64,000 bases of DNA from Deltaproteobacteria bacterium (GTDB lineage Bacteria; Myxococcota_C; UBA6777): contig SBHC01000041.1 of NCBI GenBank assembly GCA_006226375.1, positions 124,001-188,000 on the forward strand. The letters are read 5' to 3'. This document shows, in pieces, positions 8,311 to 16,861 of the stretch. Below the pieces are notes generated by a model. That model was not told where the DNA came from. It did no database searches and worked only from the letters and a program-made list of their open reading frames with translations. The translations under genes were made by a program, and so were the position numbers. Position 1 is the first letter of the stretch; each line of letters opens with the position of its first letter.

Positions 8311-9036
8311 TTAACCTTGGGAAGCTTCTTCGCGGAGGAACGTTCGGGAGATCTTGTCGGCTTGTCGGACAGGCTCAGGGATACGAAACTGTGCAGTGTG
8401 CGTGCAGATCACCAACGCATCATCGAGAGACACCCGATGCCCCACCGAAACATAAATAGGATTGACAGAATCTTCTGTAGAGCGAAGGCAGGCCCCGTGA
8501 ACCACACCCGACCTTCCCTTTAATAAGAAGGAGGAGCCAACAGTATGGAGTTCCGCTTGAGCACGCTCCCGAATGATGTCTCGGTTGAAGTCGGCGAGGT
8601 CTTCGATCCAGAGAAAGTTCTTGGCGACGCCGATGGTAGGAAGATCCGTCACCGCTCCCAAATGACTGGCCAAGCCAAGCCCGCGAGGATGTAGGATACC
8701 GTTGCCGTCCACCATGATCATTTGGGGCATCCACTCGGGATGGGCTTGTTCGAGCTCTTGCAACACTTCAAGAATGTGGTCGATTTCTCGAAAGGCCAGG
8801 AAGCCAGGAATGTAAGGCTGCGTCAAAGCCACCTTTTTGCATTGATGATACACCACATGATCCAGGTTGTGATAATCCAGAATCGCCAGACAGACACACG
8901 CTTCCGTGTTGCTTTCTTTTACAAAGCTGATATCCACACCTGCGATGTACTGGATGGGTGCAAAGTCTGACTCCTGGCGAATCAACTGTTTGAGCCGTCG
9001 TTGTTCAGCTTCCCATTGTTGGCGAAGCACCTCCAT
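8311..9036 (-). CDS. nfi: endonuclease V (deoxyinosine 3' endonuclease)
   Basis: 241 residues with ATG at 9036 preceded by AGGAGA. The catalytic metal ligands occupy the positions expected for the family: D35 in IAGVDISF, E84 in PYIPGFLAFRE and D110 in MVDGNGILHPRGLG. The HPRGLGLASHLG segment that recognises hypoxanthine is intact. The enzyme cuts DNA at the second phosphodiester 3' to deoxyinosine, starting repair of deaminated adenine. Length matches typical bacterial Nfi. No partner repair gene adjoins it. Confidence 0.94.
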   Translation of the reverse strand: MEVLRQQWEAEQRRLKQLIRQESDFAPIQYIAGVDISFVKESNTEACVCLAILDYHNLDHVVYHQCKKVALTQPYIPGFLAFREIDHILEVLQELEQAHPEWMPQMIMVDGNGILHPRGLGLASHLGAVTDLPTIGVAKNFLWIEDLADFNRDIIRERAQAELHTVGSSFLLKGRSGVVHGACLRSTEDSVNPIYVSVGHRVSLDDALVICTHTAQFRIPEPVRQADKISRTFLREEASQG

Positions 9037-9188
9037 TGCATTCTCCTATTGATACAAGGCTAGAGCGGTGTTGGATTGTTTACCAAGTGGTTTGTCCACC
9101 CGATGAACAAAGGAGCAAGTGGTTCCCAACAGCATACGACAAAGAAAAGCTGGGGTTCAATGAAAAGTCTTGGTGTGGGAGCCTCAGG

Positions 9189-9217
9189 TTGGCGACTGTA
9201 GTGATGTTCTGTTATAC
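9189..9217 (+). promoter_or_regulatory. possible promoter of the first acyltransferase gene
   Basis: TTGGCG (9189-9194), a 17-base spacer, then TTATAC (9212-9217). It lies about 105 bases upstream of the ATG at 9322. Each hexamer is an imperfect match, so this is tentative. The rest of the 285-base divergent gap (9037-9321) shows nothing else recognisable. Confidence 0.3.
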
Positions 9218-9321
9218 GAGCATGGTGGTGTGCAACTTAGAGAGGCAAACAGAATTCCTACCCGTGAACCTCTTTGGAACAAAAACCACAAAGACAGTCC
9301 ATCTCTACGATAGGAAATAGC

Positions 9322-10479
9322 ATGCTGCGACAGTTCTTTCGACACCGCCTTGCCCGCATCACCAGCTCTGGCAATTACATCCCGGAAGTGGACGGCTTTC
9401 GTTTCCTTGCCATCTTCGGCGTGTTACTGTTCCATTTAAACGGTTATCTCCTTGCCAAGGCTCCTGTTACTTTCCATGACAACACGCTGACCCAAGCCTG
9501 GATTCACGCATGGAAACATGGTGGTATGGGAGTCAATGTGTTCTTTGTGATCAGCGGCTTCATTCTCGCGCTGCCGTTTGCCAAGCACTATTTGCATGAA
9601 GGCAAGTCGGTGCCTTTGGGCCGCTATTACATGAGGCGACTGACGCGCCTGGAGCCTCCCTACATTCTCTCGATGCTGCTTATCTTTGCGATGCAAGGCA
9701 TCAACAAGGGCTTGGCCCATAGCAAGGGGCAACTCGACAACCTGGGAGCCAGCTTGCTGTACATTCACAACATCGTATACCAAACGATGAGTCCGGTGAA
9801 TGCGGTGTCTTGGAGCCTGGAGGTGGAAGTCCAGTTTTACATACTCGTCCCCCTTCTTGTGATGGTGTTTCGACTTCCAACAATCCCTCGCCGTTTGTTG
9901 TTGTTGCTTGTGATGGTGCTGAATGCGATCGCGGTCGTCCCGATGCTTCCGCAACATCCACTTCATGTTCTGGGCTACATGCAATATTTCCTGGGAGGCT
10001 TTTTGCTTGCGGAACTTTTCTTGGAGGGCTTGCAAGAACGCAAAACGGGCTGGGCCAATCTTTGGGTGACTCTCCATCTCGTAGGCATGTGGGCTGCGAC
10101 CTATCATGAAGTGACTCTGACGATCGCGCTCCCCTTCCTTACAGTGGGTTTGTTTTACTGGGTGTTTCGCTCGACAGTCTGGAGTCGATTGTTTGGTAAC
10201 CTTTACATCCGAACCATTGGAGGAATGTGCTACTCCATTTATCTATGGCACTACGTCCTGATTTCGCTCTTTGGCCGATTCACGACGAAGCTCTTTCCCA
10301 CCCAACACTACCTGCTGTACTTCGTAATTCAGGCGCTTCTTTTGGTTCCTTTGGTGCTGTTTTTCTCCGGTCTTTTCTACGTGTTTGTAGAGCGACCTTG
10401 CATGGACCACCAATGGCCGACCAAGCTTTGGCGCTGGCTCCGAGGTCAGCGTTCCACCGCACCCGAAACACAAACCTGA
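9322..10479 (+). CDS. acyltransferase 3 family membrane protein (OafA-like)
   Basis: 385 residues. The ATG at 9322 has AGGAA upstream. About ten hydrophobic segments are visible. The N-terminal signature VDGFRFLAIFGVLLFHLN supplies the conserved Arg (R27) and His (H38) of the AT3 domain, and later FFVISGFILALPF and YSIYLWHYVLI are characteristic. AT3 proteins carry acyl groups, usually acetyl, across the inner membrane and attach them to sugars of O-antigen, capsule or peptidoglycan. It is the first gene of the forward block of the glycan locus. A distinct second AT3 gene follows, which suggests two different acyl decorations. The acceptor sugar is unknown. Confidence 0.9.
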   Translation: MLRQFFRHRLARITSSGNYIPEVDGFRFLAIFGVLLFHLNGYLLAKAPVTFHDNTLTQAWIHAWKHGGMGVNVFFVISGFILALPFAKHYLHEGKSVPLGRYYMRRLTRLEPPYILSMLLIFAMQGINKGLAHSKGQLDNLGASLLYIHNIVYQTMSPVNAVSWSLEVEVQFYILVPLLVMVFRLPTIPRRLLLLLVMVLNAIAVVPMLPQHPLHVLGYMQYFLGGFLLAELFLEGLQERKTGWANLWVTLHLVGMWAATYHEVTLTIALPFLTVGLFYWVFRSTVWSRLFGNLYIRTIGGMCYSIYLWHYVLISLFGRFTTKLFPTQHYLLYFVIQALLLVPLVLFFSGLFYVFVERPCMDHQWPTKLWRWLRGQRSTAPETQT

Positions 10480-10510
10480 GGTTTTTCACCCCCGCAACCA
10501 AAGTTTGAAT

Positions 10511-10539
10511 GTGACAAGCCTGGGTAGAATTGGTATCAC
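10511..10539 (+). promoter_or_regulatory. extended -10 promoter, copy 1 of a repeated element
   Basis: GTGACA (10511-10516), a 17-base spacer, TATCAC (10534-10539), and TG at 10531-10532 giving an extended -10. The surrounding ATGTGACAAG...AGAATTGGTATC is repeated almost exactly at 12616-12646. It lies 45 bases before the ATG of the second acyltransferase gene. Confidence 0.55.
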
Positions 10540-10583
10540 TAGCGTTCGGAAGAAAGAGAACCATTGGATGGAGTCCTTGTTTC

Positions 10584-11606
10584 ATGTTTGGAACGCTTCG
10601 TTTTGCGCTGGCTGCGGCGGTGCTGTTTTCCCATACCTTTCCATTCCCCTACTTGAATGTTGGGGTCTCTGCAGTCGTGGTGTTTTACATGATATCGGGG
10701 TACGTCATGACGGGCCTTGTGTATCGCCACTACAGCACGCTTAAGGCGATCCCCACCTTCTACATAGACAGGCTGCTGCGAATTTACCCTCAGTATCTGT
10801 TTATTCTTGGAGTGATTTGGCTGGGTTGGGCCTCTGGGATATCCTATCGTCCAACAAACTTTGCCACGACATCTGTGCAAGATATAGTCGCGAACCTCAC
10901 CATTGTTCCGCTTAACTTCTTTATGTACGTTCCCGAGTGGGGCAAGGCCTACATACCTCCGGCCTGGTCGTTGGGAGCAGAGCTGCAATTCTATGCGTTG
11001 ATTCCCCTCATACTTTTGCTGCGGCTGCGAGCCGTCTCATTGGTGATAAGTTTGGGGATCTTTTCGCTCGCATCGTTTCAAGTGCTCGCCACCAACACAC
11101 ATAGCTTTCGACTACTCACAGGTGCCTTGTTCATGTTTCTGATGGGCTCCATGCTGTACGACCAGCAGAAAGGCGACAAGTCCCTCAAGCGTCCACTCCA
11201 CGGTGTGTTTGTGTTCTGCGTTGTGCTTCTGGTTGCCTTGTTAGCAACAAAGCGGCTCTCCTTGGCCCAGGGCAGTCACTCGATCTTCTTTGGCATCCTT
11301 GTGGGCTTTCCGGTGTTTGCGTATCTCTCGAAGAAGCCCAGACAAGAATGGGACGAGCGTTGGGGTGACCTTTCGTACGGCCTCTTCCTCTCCCACTTTG
11401 CGGTGATTTGGTTTTTGGAGCGGTGGGACTTCTTTCGCGTGGGTCGAGAGTCGTATCCCCAGATGTGGAAAGTTGTGGGAGTCTTCTTCCTTAAGTTGGT
11501 TCTTGTTTTCGTCGGCTCCCTGGTTCTTGCGTACGTTGGATTCAAGTGGGTGGAGAGCCCAATCTTGAAGCTCCGCAAGAGGCTACGAAAGGCCAAGGCT
11601 GAGTGA
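10584..11606 (+). CDS. second acyltransferase 3 family membrane protein
   Basis: 340 residues from ATG 10584, with GGAG at 10570-10573. The frame is open upstream to a TTG at 10530, but that lies inside the promoter. R6 and H17 in the opening MFGTLRFALAAAVLFSHTFP are the AT3 signature residues, followed by VFYMISGYVMTG and about ten hydrophobic helices. The C-terminus is strongly basic (LRKRLRKAKAE). Its probable role is O-acylation of a surface glycan. It shares little sequence with the upstream AT3 protein, so it is not a recent tandem duplicate. The stop codon precedes the next ATG by three bases, which implies translational coupling with the esterase-like gene. Confidence 0.88.
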   Translation: MFGTLRFALAAAVLFSHTFPFPYLNVGVSAVVVFYMISGYVMTGLVYRHYSTLKAIPTFYIDRLLRIYPQYLFILGVIWLGWASGISYRPTNFATTSVQDIVANLTIVPLNFFMYVPEWGKAYIPPAWSLGAELQFYALIPLILLLRLRAVSLVISLGIFSLASFQVLATNTHSFRLLTGALFMFLMGSMLYDQQKGDKSLKRPLHGVFVFCVVLLVALLATKRLSLAQGSHSIFFGILVGFPVFAYLSKKPRQEWDERWGDLSYGLFLSHFAVIWFLERWDFFRVGRESYPQMWKVVGVFFLKLVLVFVGSLVLAYVGFKWVESPILKLRKRLRKAKAE

Positions 11607-11609
11607 TTG

Positions 11610-12530
11610 ATGCCCATCACCTCCGAAAACCCTGCGACTCCATCCTGGAAAAAGCTTCTTGCTCTCGGCTTGTTCCTGTTTGGCGTTGTCATCGGCATGT
11701 GGGGGCAGTACCAGCACCACTGGATGACTCGTTTGTTTCCTCCACCCAAGCCCCAACCTTCCCAGCCCATCGCAATCACAGCACCACCCAATGTATTGCT
11801 GTTTGCCCTTGTTGGTCAGTCAAATATGGTGGGTTTTGCTCCAGTGCCTCAAAACTATCCAACCTCGAAGCACATCCTCCTCTTTGCCAACAACTACCGC
11901 TGGCAACTCGCGCGGCCTCCGTTGGATAGCCCCAACGGACAAGTTGATGAAGTATCAAGGGACCCAGGCGCCGGCTTTGGCCCAGGACTACCCTTTGCCG
12001 CAGCATGGTTGTCGCAACATCCAAGGACGAAAGTCGGACTGATTCCTTGCGCCAAGAATGGATCAAGCCTGTACCAGTGGCGTCCGTCCAAGAGTGATCA
12101 AACGCTGTACGGCTCTTGCCTTAAGAGACTTCGGGCTGCCTCAGTGACAGGAAAGCTTGCAGGGATTCTTTTCTTTCAAGGAGAATCGGATGCGCTGCCG
12201 CCCGAGGTCTACCCACAGCGCCGGCCGTCTCCGGCCACATGGAAGCGACGATTTGTCTCCTGGGTACAAGCCATTCGTCATGACCTGCAACGCCCTCACC
12301 TTCCCCTTGTGTTTGCACAAATCGGAACACCTCCGAGCGATCGGAAACGATTCCCAGGTTGGCTCACTGTGCAAAAGCAACAAGCTTTGGTGAAGCTTCC
12401 CTTTGTTCGAATGATCCGAACAGAAGGCTTACCGCTCCAAGATGGTTTGCACTTTACGCAGCGAGGCTATACCAAGGTAGGACAACGCTTTGCCCAGGCG
12501 TTGGTAGAGTTGCTCCGCCAACCCAAATAG
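11610..12530 (+). CDS. membrane-anchored SGNH/SASA-type carbohydrate esterase
   Basis: 306 residues, starting at ATG 11610, three bases after the preceding stop. A single N-terminal membrane helix (about residues 14-31) and a Pro-rich linker (44-60) anchor an extracytoplasmic domain. The SGNH blocks are visible: LVGQSNM with Ser71, FFQGESDA (about 187-194), and DGLHFTQRGY, which carries the Asp and His. This pattern fits the sialate O-acetylesterase/CE6 family, which removes O-acetyl groups from sugars, or the related transferases that use the same fold. Its position coupled to two acyltransferase-3 genes suggests it edits or completes glycan O-acetylation in the periplasm. Confidence 0.8.
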   Translation: MPITSENPATPSWKKLLALGLFLFGVVIGMWGQYQHHWMTRLFPPPKPQPSQPIAITAPPNVLLFALVGQSNMVGFAPVPQNYPTSKHILLFANNYRWQLARPPLDSPNGQVDEVSRDPGAGFGPGLPFAAAWLSQHPRTKVGLIPCAKNGSSLYQWRPSKSDQTLYGSCLKRLRAASVTGKLAGILFFQGESDALPPEVYPQRRPSPATWKRRFVSWVQAIRHDLQRPHLPLVFAQIGTPPSDRKRFPGWLTVQKQQALVKLPFVRMIRTEGLPLQDGLHFTQRGYTKVGQRFAQALVELLRQPK

Positions 12531-12617
12531 AAAGTCCACCCAAAACAGATTCCACCCTCTCTACAAACGGAGAAGCAAGCTTTCTTCTCCCACCCTTTGC
12601 ATCAGACATCTTTGCAT

Positions 12618-12646
12618 GTGACAAGTCAGGTCAGAATTGGTATCTC
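12618..12646 (+). promoter_or_regulatory. extended -10 promoter, copy 2 of the repeated element
   Basis: GTGACA (12618-12623), a 17-base spacer, TATCTC (12641-12646), preceded by TG. It shares almost every base of a roughly 30-base stretch with the element at 10511. It is 74 bases upstream of the GTG start of the GT39-like gene. The flanking 190-base gap holds nothing else recognisable. Confidence 0.55.
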
Positions 12647-12720
12647 AGATACAACCAACAAAATGAACAGCCGGGAATAAGAAACCTGAAAGGTAGAAAC
12701 CAATCGAAAGGAGCGCTTTT

Positions 12721-14388
12721 GTGGGAACATTGTTAACAGAGACGCGACGAGACATCTTAATTTTGGTAGGCCTGCTTTTGTTAAGTCGGATACCGGGGCT
12801 GATCTTTGGATACGGCTATGCCTACAACTCCGACGAATTGGAGATGACCTATTCCGTCCTGGATCGTTGGTTAGGTGCACCTTCCACAAGTCTGGCATGG
12901 CCGGGCAGCACCTTGCAACTCTTCAGCTTGCCTGGCGTAGGGGCCTTGTATGCAGCCCAATCGTTCCCATCCATATCGCCCTCTTCGTTTGTCACGTACC
13001 TGTCCCAAGCTTACCGTGCTCCATGGTCGGAACTCACAGTGCTTCGCTCCGTAGGTATTTTGGTTTCTTCTGTGGGGTTGGCTTCGCTTTACCTGCCTTT
13101 TCGCAAGGTCTTGGAGCAACGCTGGCTTGCCTGGGTTGGTGTAGCCTTTACAGCCACAGTCCCTTTGCTTTGGCAATACACTCACATGGGAACTGGCGAC
13201 AGTCTCTCGCTGGGCTTCTTCTGTCTCTCCATTGCCGCACTCTCTACAGAGTCCAACTCGCGATTTGCATGGTCAGGGGTGTGGATGGGGCTGGCCGTTG
13301 CCTCCAAGATAACAATTGTCTTGGGTCTTCCTTTTGTGGGACTGCTGGTGCTCCGGCAAAGCACTTGGCGACGCCCTTCCTGGGTCGTACTGTTTGGCCT
13401 TGGTTTGGCCGTTGGGTTTTTGTTTGGATGTCCCTACCTGTGGATAGACCCCGTCCGTTTCCTCAAATCGATTGTTGGAAATGCCTCACGGGCAGGAACG
13501 CCGATGGGTCTTCTGGGTGCGATGTGGAGTTTTTTCAGCGTACTTACCATCCCTGTCATGTGCGCTGCCCTGCTTGGCTTTTGGGGGATGTGGCGTTCCA
13601 AAGCGTGGGCCTACCTCGTAGCAGCCGTTGGCACCTTCCTCATTCTTATGGTCCTGTTCTCACGCAGTGGCGTTGTGTACAGTCGCTACTACCTCTCCCT
13701 CGTTCCTATCACTGGATTCTTGTTTGCCTTTGCGATGCAAACCATTCACCAATGGCTGCAACACAAACCTTCTTCAACGACGCGAATTGTCTTGGGTGGT
13801 GTACTGGGTCTTGTTCTGCTCAGTAATGTTGCGCTCTACGGTCGTGTGATGATGAGTCATGCAAGTAAAAAGTCAGCCATATACAAACTCCTCACAGAGC
13901 TCGACAAGCATCACGCAAAGACCATGCTGCTCCCTAAGACTCTGCTCACCTACGTTGCCCACCGGATCACCCAGACATCTCTCCAACAAACATCGGTCCG
14001 AGCCAAGAAAGCATTCCACGGAGAAACATACCATCAATTCCTGCGTAACGCCGGCTTACCCCAGAGCGTAACGAAGTTGTTGGGACACAACTTCTCAGAG
14101 GACGAACAGGTGTTTTACCAACGTGTGCAGTTGATGGCTCATACTTCGGTGAAGCAGGGGTGGAACGTTCGCTTCTATGCTCCTCCAGCTGCCGCCCTAC
14201 GCTTTGGTTTGCTCTCAGAGGCGGAGGCGTTAAAGCGCTGGAAACAGAAGAGCGAAGAGCCCTTCGTTATTTGGGGAGCCTCATCAGCAGAACCCAAAGA
14301 AAAGCCACAATCGTTTGCACGGTTGAGATTGTACGTAGGGGTTCAGGCCAAGCAACCCAAGAAGATAGACGCGAAGAAGTCCCCATAA
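12721..14388 (+). CDS. GT39/PMT-like polytopic glycosyltransferase
   Basis: 555 residues. The start is GTG 12721, supported by AAAGGAG eight bases upstream. The opening helix is followed by a periplasmic loop with AYNSDELEM, the acidic motif expected near the catalytic site of dolichyl/undecaprenyl-phosphate sugar transferases (GT39/ArnT-like GT-C fold). About ten hydrophobic helices follow to residue 380, then a soluble C-terminal domain of about 150 residues ending in a Lys-rich tail. GT-C enzymes move a sugar from a polyprenyl phosphate to an acceptor on the outer face of the inner membrane. It is the last gene of the first forward block and ends before a bidirectional terminator. Confidence 0.75.
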   Translation: MGTLLTETRRDILILVGLLLLSRIPGLIFGYGYAYNSDELEMTYSVLDRWLGAPSTSLAWPGSTLQLFSLPGVGALYAAQSFPSISPSSFVTYLSQAYRAPWSELTVLRSVGILVSSVGLASLYLPFRKVLEQRWLAWVGVAFTATVPLLWQYTHMGTGDSLSLGFFCLSIAALSTESNSRFAWSGVWMGLAVASKITIVLGLPFVGLLVLRQSTWRRPSWVVLFGLGLAVGFLFGCPYLWIDPVRFLKSIVGNASRAGTPMGLLGAMWSFFSVLTIPVMCAALLGFWGMWRSKAWAYLVAAVGTFLILMVLFSRSGVVYSRYYLSLVPITGFLFAFAMQTIHQWLQHKPSSTTRIVLGGVLGLVLLSNVALYGRVMMSHASKKSAIYKLLTELDKHHAKTMLLPKTLLTYVAHRITQTSLQQTSVRAKKAFHGETYHQFLRNAGLPQSVTKLLGHNFSEDEQVFYQRVQLMAHTSVKQGWNVRFYAPPAAALRFGLLSEAEALKRWKQKSEEPFVIWGASSAEPKEKPQSFARLRLYVGVQAKQPKKIDAKKSP

Positions 14389-14442
14389 ACAGGGCGCATT
14401 CGACGTGTCCCAGTGTTCGAGAAGCTGGCATTGCGATAGTGA

Positions 14443-14473
14443 CAAGGGTGAGAACGCCTCACACCCCTTTTCA
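14443..14473. terminator. possible bidirectional terminator between convergent glycan blocks
   Basis: AAGGGTGAG and CTCACACCCCTTTT form a stem with a small bulge around an AACGC loop, followed by T-rich sequence. It sits in the 90-base gap where the forward GT39-like gene and the reverse GT4 gene converge. Confidence 0.4.
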
Positions 14474-14478
14474 ACCTA

Positions 14479-15654
14479 TCACTGCGATCGAGAGCAGGTT
14501 AAGATCGCCTCACGAATCCCTTGCGCGCTCGCTTCCGAGGAGTAACTTTTCACCAAGTGAAGCGCGTTCTTCCCCATCTCTTTGGCGTGTTGGGGAGACT
14601 CCATCATACGATCCATACTTTGCGCGAGGCTTTTGACATTGCCTGTTTCAAACAAGTAGCCTGTTTCGTCAGAGACCAAAAGATCTTTGTGGGAACCAAT
14701 CATATCGCTCAGGACCAAGGGCAACCCAAACTGCATCGCCTCATTCACGACAAGACCCCAAGCTTCGTAATCTGATGGAAGCACAAACGCATCCGAAGCA
14801 AGGAAGTATTGGCCCAACAGAGACTGATTCACAAAGCCTTGGTAGAGGAAGCGATCGCCCAAAAGCTCTCGACCTCTCTCCACAATCTCCTCTCTCTCTT
14901 CACCATCTCCCAGAACCAAGAACGCGGCCTTCTCAGGATGTTTGAGGTGAGCAAAGGCTTCCACCAACACCTTGACCTGCTTACGAGGTATCAGCTTCCC
15001 TGAGTACAAAAAGACGAACGTATCGTCAGACAGCCCTAGCTCCTTGCGAGTATCTTCACGAGAAAACTTGCCCTTCTGCTCCTCAAACATTGCATTGTTC
15101 ACAGAGTACGGCGAGAAGAAGATATTGGAGGAGGCGACACCGTGTGTCTGAAGATGTTTTCGAGCCTGGTAGCCAATGCAGGCAAACACGTTCACTTTGC
15201 GGTACAACCATCGCAAATAAACATACCGGGCAACCCGTTTCCATTGAGGGTAGTCGGGTTTTTTGAGGTCGGTGAACTCACCGCGCATGATAATTTTTAT
15301 CCCAAGTTTGCGAGCGGCCCGAAGGATTTGCTTCTCAAAGGGGTGAGTGTAGCCAGCCACCAAAACCCAGTCGAACTGCCCTTCTCGAAGCAGCTTCACA
15401 GGGTCATCCAACACAAAGGTGCTTCGGTCATTGATGTCTGCTGTTTGAGAGACAAACTCATGCTCGTACCCCTCCAACAGAGGAGTATCCCATGTAACAG
15501 GCACGCCAAAGCCTGGGTCCATTCCACCCCGGACGCTGTGGTCACTGAAAAAGTGGACTTTGACTTTGAGTTCAGGAAAGGCCGCCAGTTGTCGCCAGAT
15601 CGGAACATGGTACTGAACGGGATGAGTCACAAAGATACCCAACTTGATGGACAT
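14479..15654 (-). CDS. glycosyltransferase family 4
   Basis: 391 residues with ATG at 15654 and AGGTG upstream. It has a GT-B fold. The N-terminus (LGIFVTHPVQYHVPIWRQLA) is a typical acceptor-domain opening. The C-terminal nucleotide-sugar domain has VFLYSGKLIPRKQV (about residues 215-228) and the EX7E-like DYEAWGLVVNEAMQFGLPLV (about 315-334). It transfers a sugar from an NDP or UDP donor with retention; the donor cannot be read. It is the last gene of the reverse block, 14 bases after the preceding GT4 gene, so both are clearly in one transcript. Confidence 0.9.
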   Translation of the reverse strand: MSIKLGIFVTHPVQYHVPIWRQLAAFPELKVKVHFFSDHSVRGGMDPGFGVPVTWDTPLLEGYEHEFVSQTADINDRSTFVLDDPVKLLREGQFDWVLVAGYTHPFEKQILRAARKLGIKIIMRGEFTDLKKPDYPQWKRVARYVYLRWLYRKVNVFACIGYQARKHLQTHGVASSNIFFSPYSVNNAMFEEQKGKFSREDTRKELGLSDDTFVFLYSGKLIPRKQVKVLVEAFAHLKHPEKAAFLVLGDGEEREEIVERGRELLGDRFLYQGFVNQSLLGQYFLASDAFVLPSDYEAWGLVVNEAMQFGLPLVLSDMIGSHKDLLVSDETGYLFETGNVKSLAQSMDRMMESPQHAKEMGKNALHLVKSYSSEASAQGIREAILTCSRSQ

Positions 15655-15668
15655 ATCGCACCTGCTTA

Positions 15669-16742
15669 TTAAAAACGCTGCAGAAACTCTTTGAGTAACG
15701 GGGCAAATCGGTCGCGGAATGCAGAATAGGTGAAGTGATTCAGCCAGCGTTGTTGACCGTTCTGGCCCATTTCCAGCAGAAGGGCTTCGTTGGACAACAG
15801 CTCCACAACGCGGCCAGCCAGTTCACCGGGTTGATCCAGGTTTACGTTGAACCCGGTCACCCCGTCAACGTTTACTTCTTGGGCGGCATCGTGCACGGAG
15901 CCCAAAACGGGGATGCCTTGTCGCATGGCTTCGATGTAAACCAGACCAAACCCTTCACCCCGACTGGGCATCGCAAACAAACTGGACTCATTCCACAACG
16001 CTGCAAGCTCTTCTTCAGGAACAAAGCCTGGAAACTCGATGTGCGATGCCACGGGAGAAGCAGCTCCCAACTTTCGATACTCGTCTCGTCCGGGTCCACC
16101 ACCAGCCACCACAAGCCGGGCATCTGGGACTTGGGCGACCACCTCAGGCCAACACTCGATCAATTCGCGGTGACCTTTGTATCCACCAGGCTCCATCCGA
16201 CCTAAGATAGTGAGAGTGGGACGCGAGGGGACAACGCTTCGCATGGGTACCCGTTCATCCGTTTCGGTAGCCAGCCAGCATACACGTGCGTCACCGTACA
16301 TCGGGTGGTTCTGTGCAGCCCGCTGTCGGGAGAAGGAGGTGTTCACCACAAAAAAGCTGGCTTGACGAGCAATCTCCAGCCGGTTCGCTGCCGCACCAGG
16401 CCATACCTCAATGCCGTGAATCCACACCATAAACGGACGGCGAGGCCAGGGACTTTTGTTGTGTGCTCGTGCCATACCTAAGAAGTCGTACAAGAAATGA
16501 CTGTGCTGCAACAAAGCCTTGTTGGCCTCCAGTACAAACTTCAGCCGGGAGCCATTGGCAACAGTAGAGCGAGATCCAAAATCGGTACAGGGCTGCTTGT
16601 CGTTAAGGGCGAGATAGCTGACATCCAAGGTGCCCCGCTCCACAAATTCAGACATCACCCGCGCGCACAGTCGAGCCACCCTGCCAATTCCGCTATCTTT
16701 GGCATTGAATGATTCTGCAGCGAAGAACAAACGTTGTTTCAT
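15669..16742 (-). CDS. glycosyltransferase family 4
   Basis: 357 residues. The ATG at 16742 is preceded by GGAG six bases away; an upstream in-frame codon is disfavoured. The N-terminus (FFAAESFNAKDSGIGRVARL) matches the GT4 pattern of a Gly-rich loop after strand 1. The C-terminal domain shows LTILGRMEPGGYKGHRELI (about residues 170-188) and the EX7E motif in SRGEGFGLVYIEAMRQGIPV (about 270-289). It is a cytoplasmic GT-B sugar transferase and probably adds one residue of the repeat unit. It is transcribed between the Wzy-like gene and another GT4 gene. Confidence 0.9.
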   Translation of the reverse strand: MKQRLFFAAESFNAKDSGIGRVARLCARVMSEFVERGTLDVSYLALNDKQPCTDFGSRSTVANGSRLKFVLEANKALLQHSHFLYDFLGMARAHNKSPWPRRPFMVWIHGIEVWPGAAANRLEIARQASFFVVNTSFSRQRAAQNHPMYGDARVCWLATETDERVPMRSVVPSRPTLTILGRMEPGGYKGHRELIECWPEVVAQVPDARLVVAGGGPGRDEYRKLGAASPVASHIEFPGFVPEEELAALWNESSLFAMPSRGEGFGLVYIEAMRQGIPVLGSVHDAAQEVNVDGVTGFNVNLDQPGELAGRVVELLSNEALLLEMGQNGQQRWLNHFTYSAFRDRFAPLLKEFLQRF

Positions 16743-16861
16743 ACCCACTCCAACAGGAAAGACAACCGAGAGCAATCAAAGACATCGCGTAAGAAACAGA
16801 AAGACTTCACAGCGAGCGGCAGCAGAGGGTTGTGGGGCTGTGTCGAGATGGAACCGCTAGG

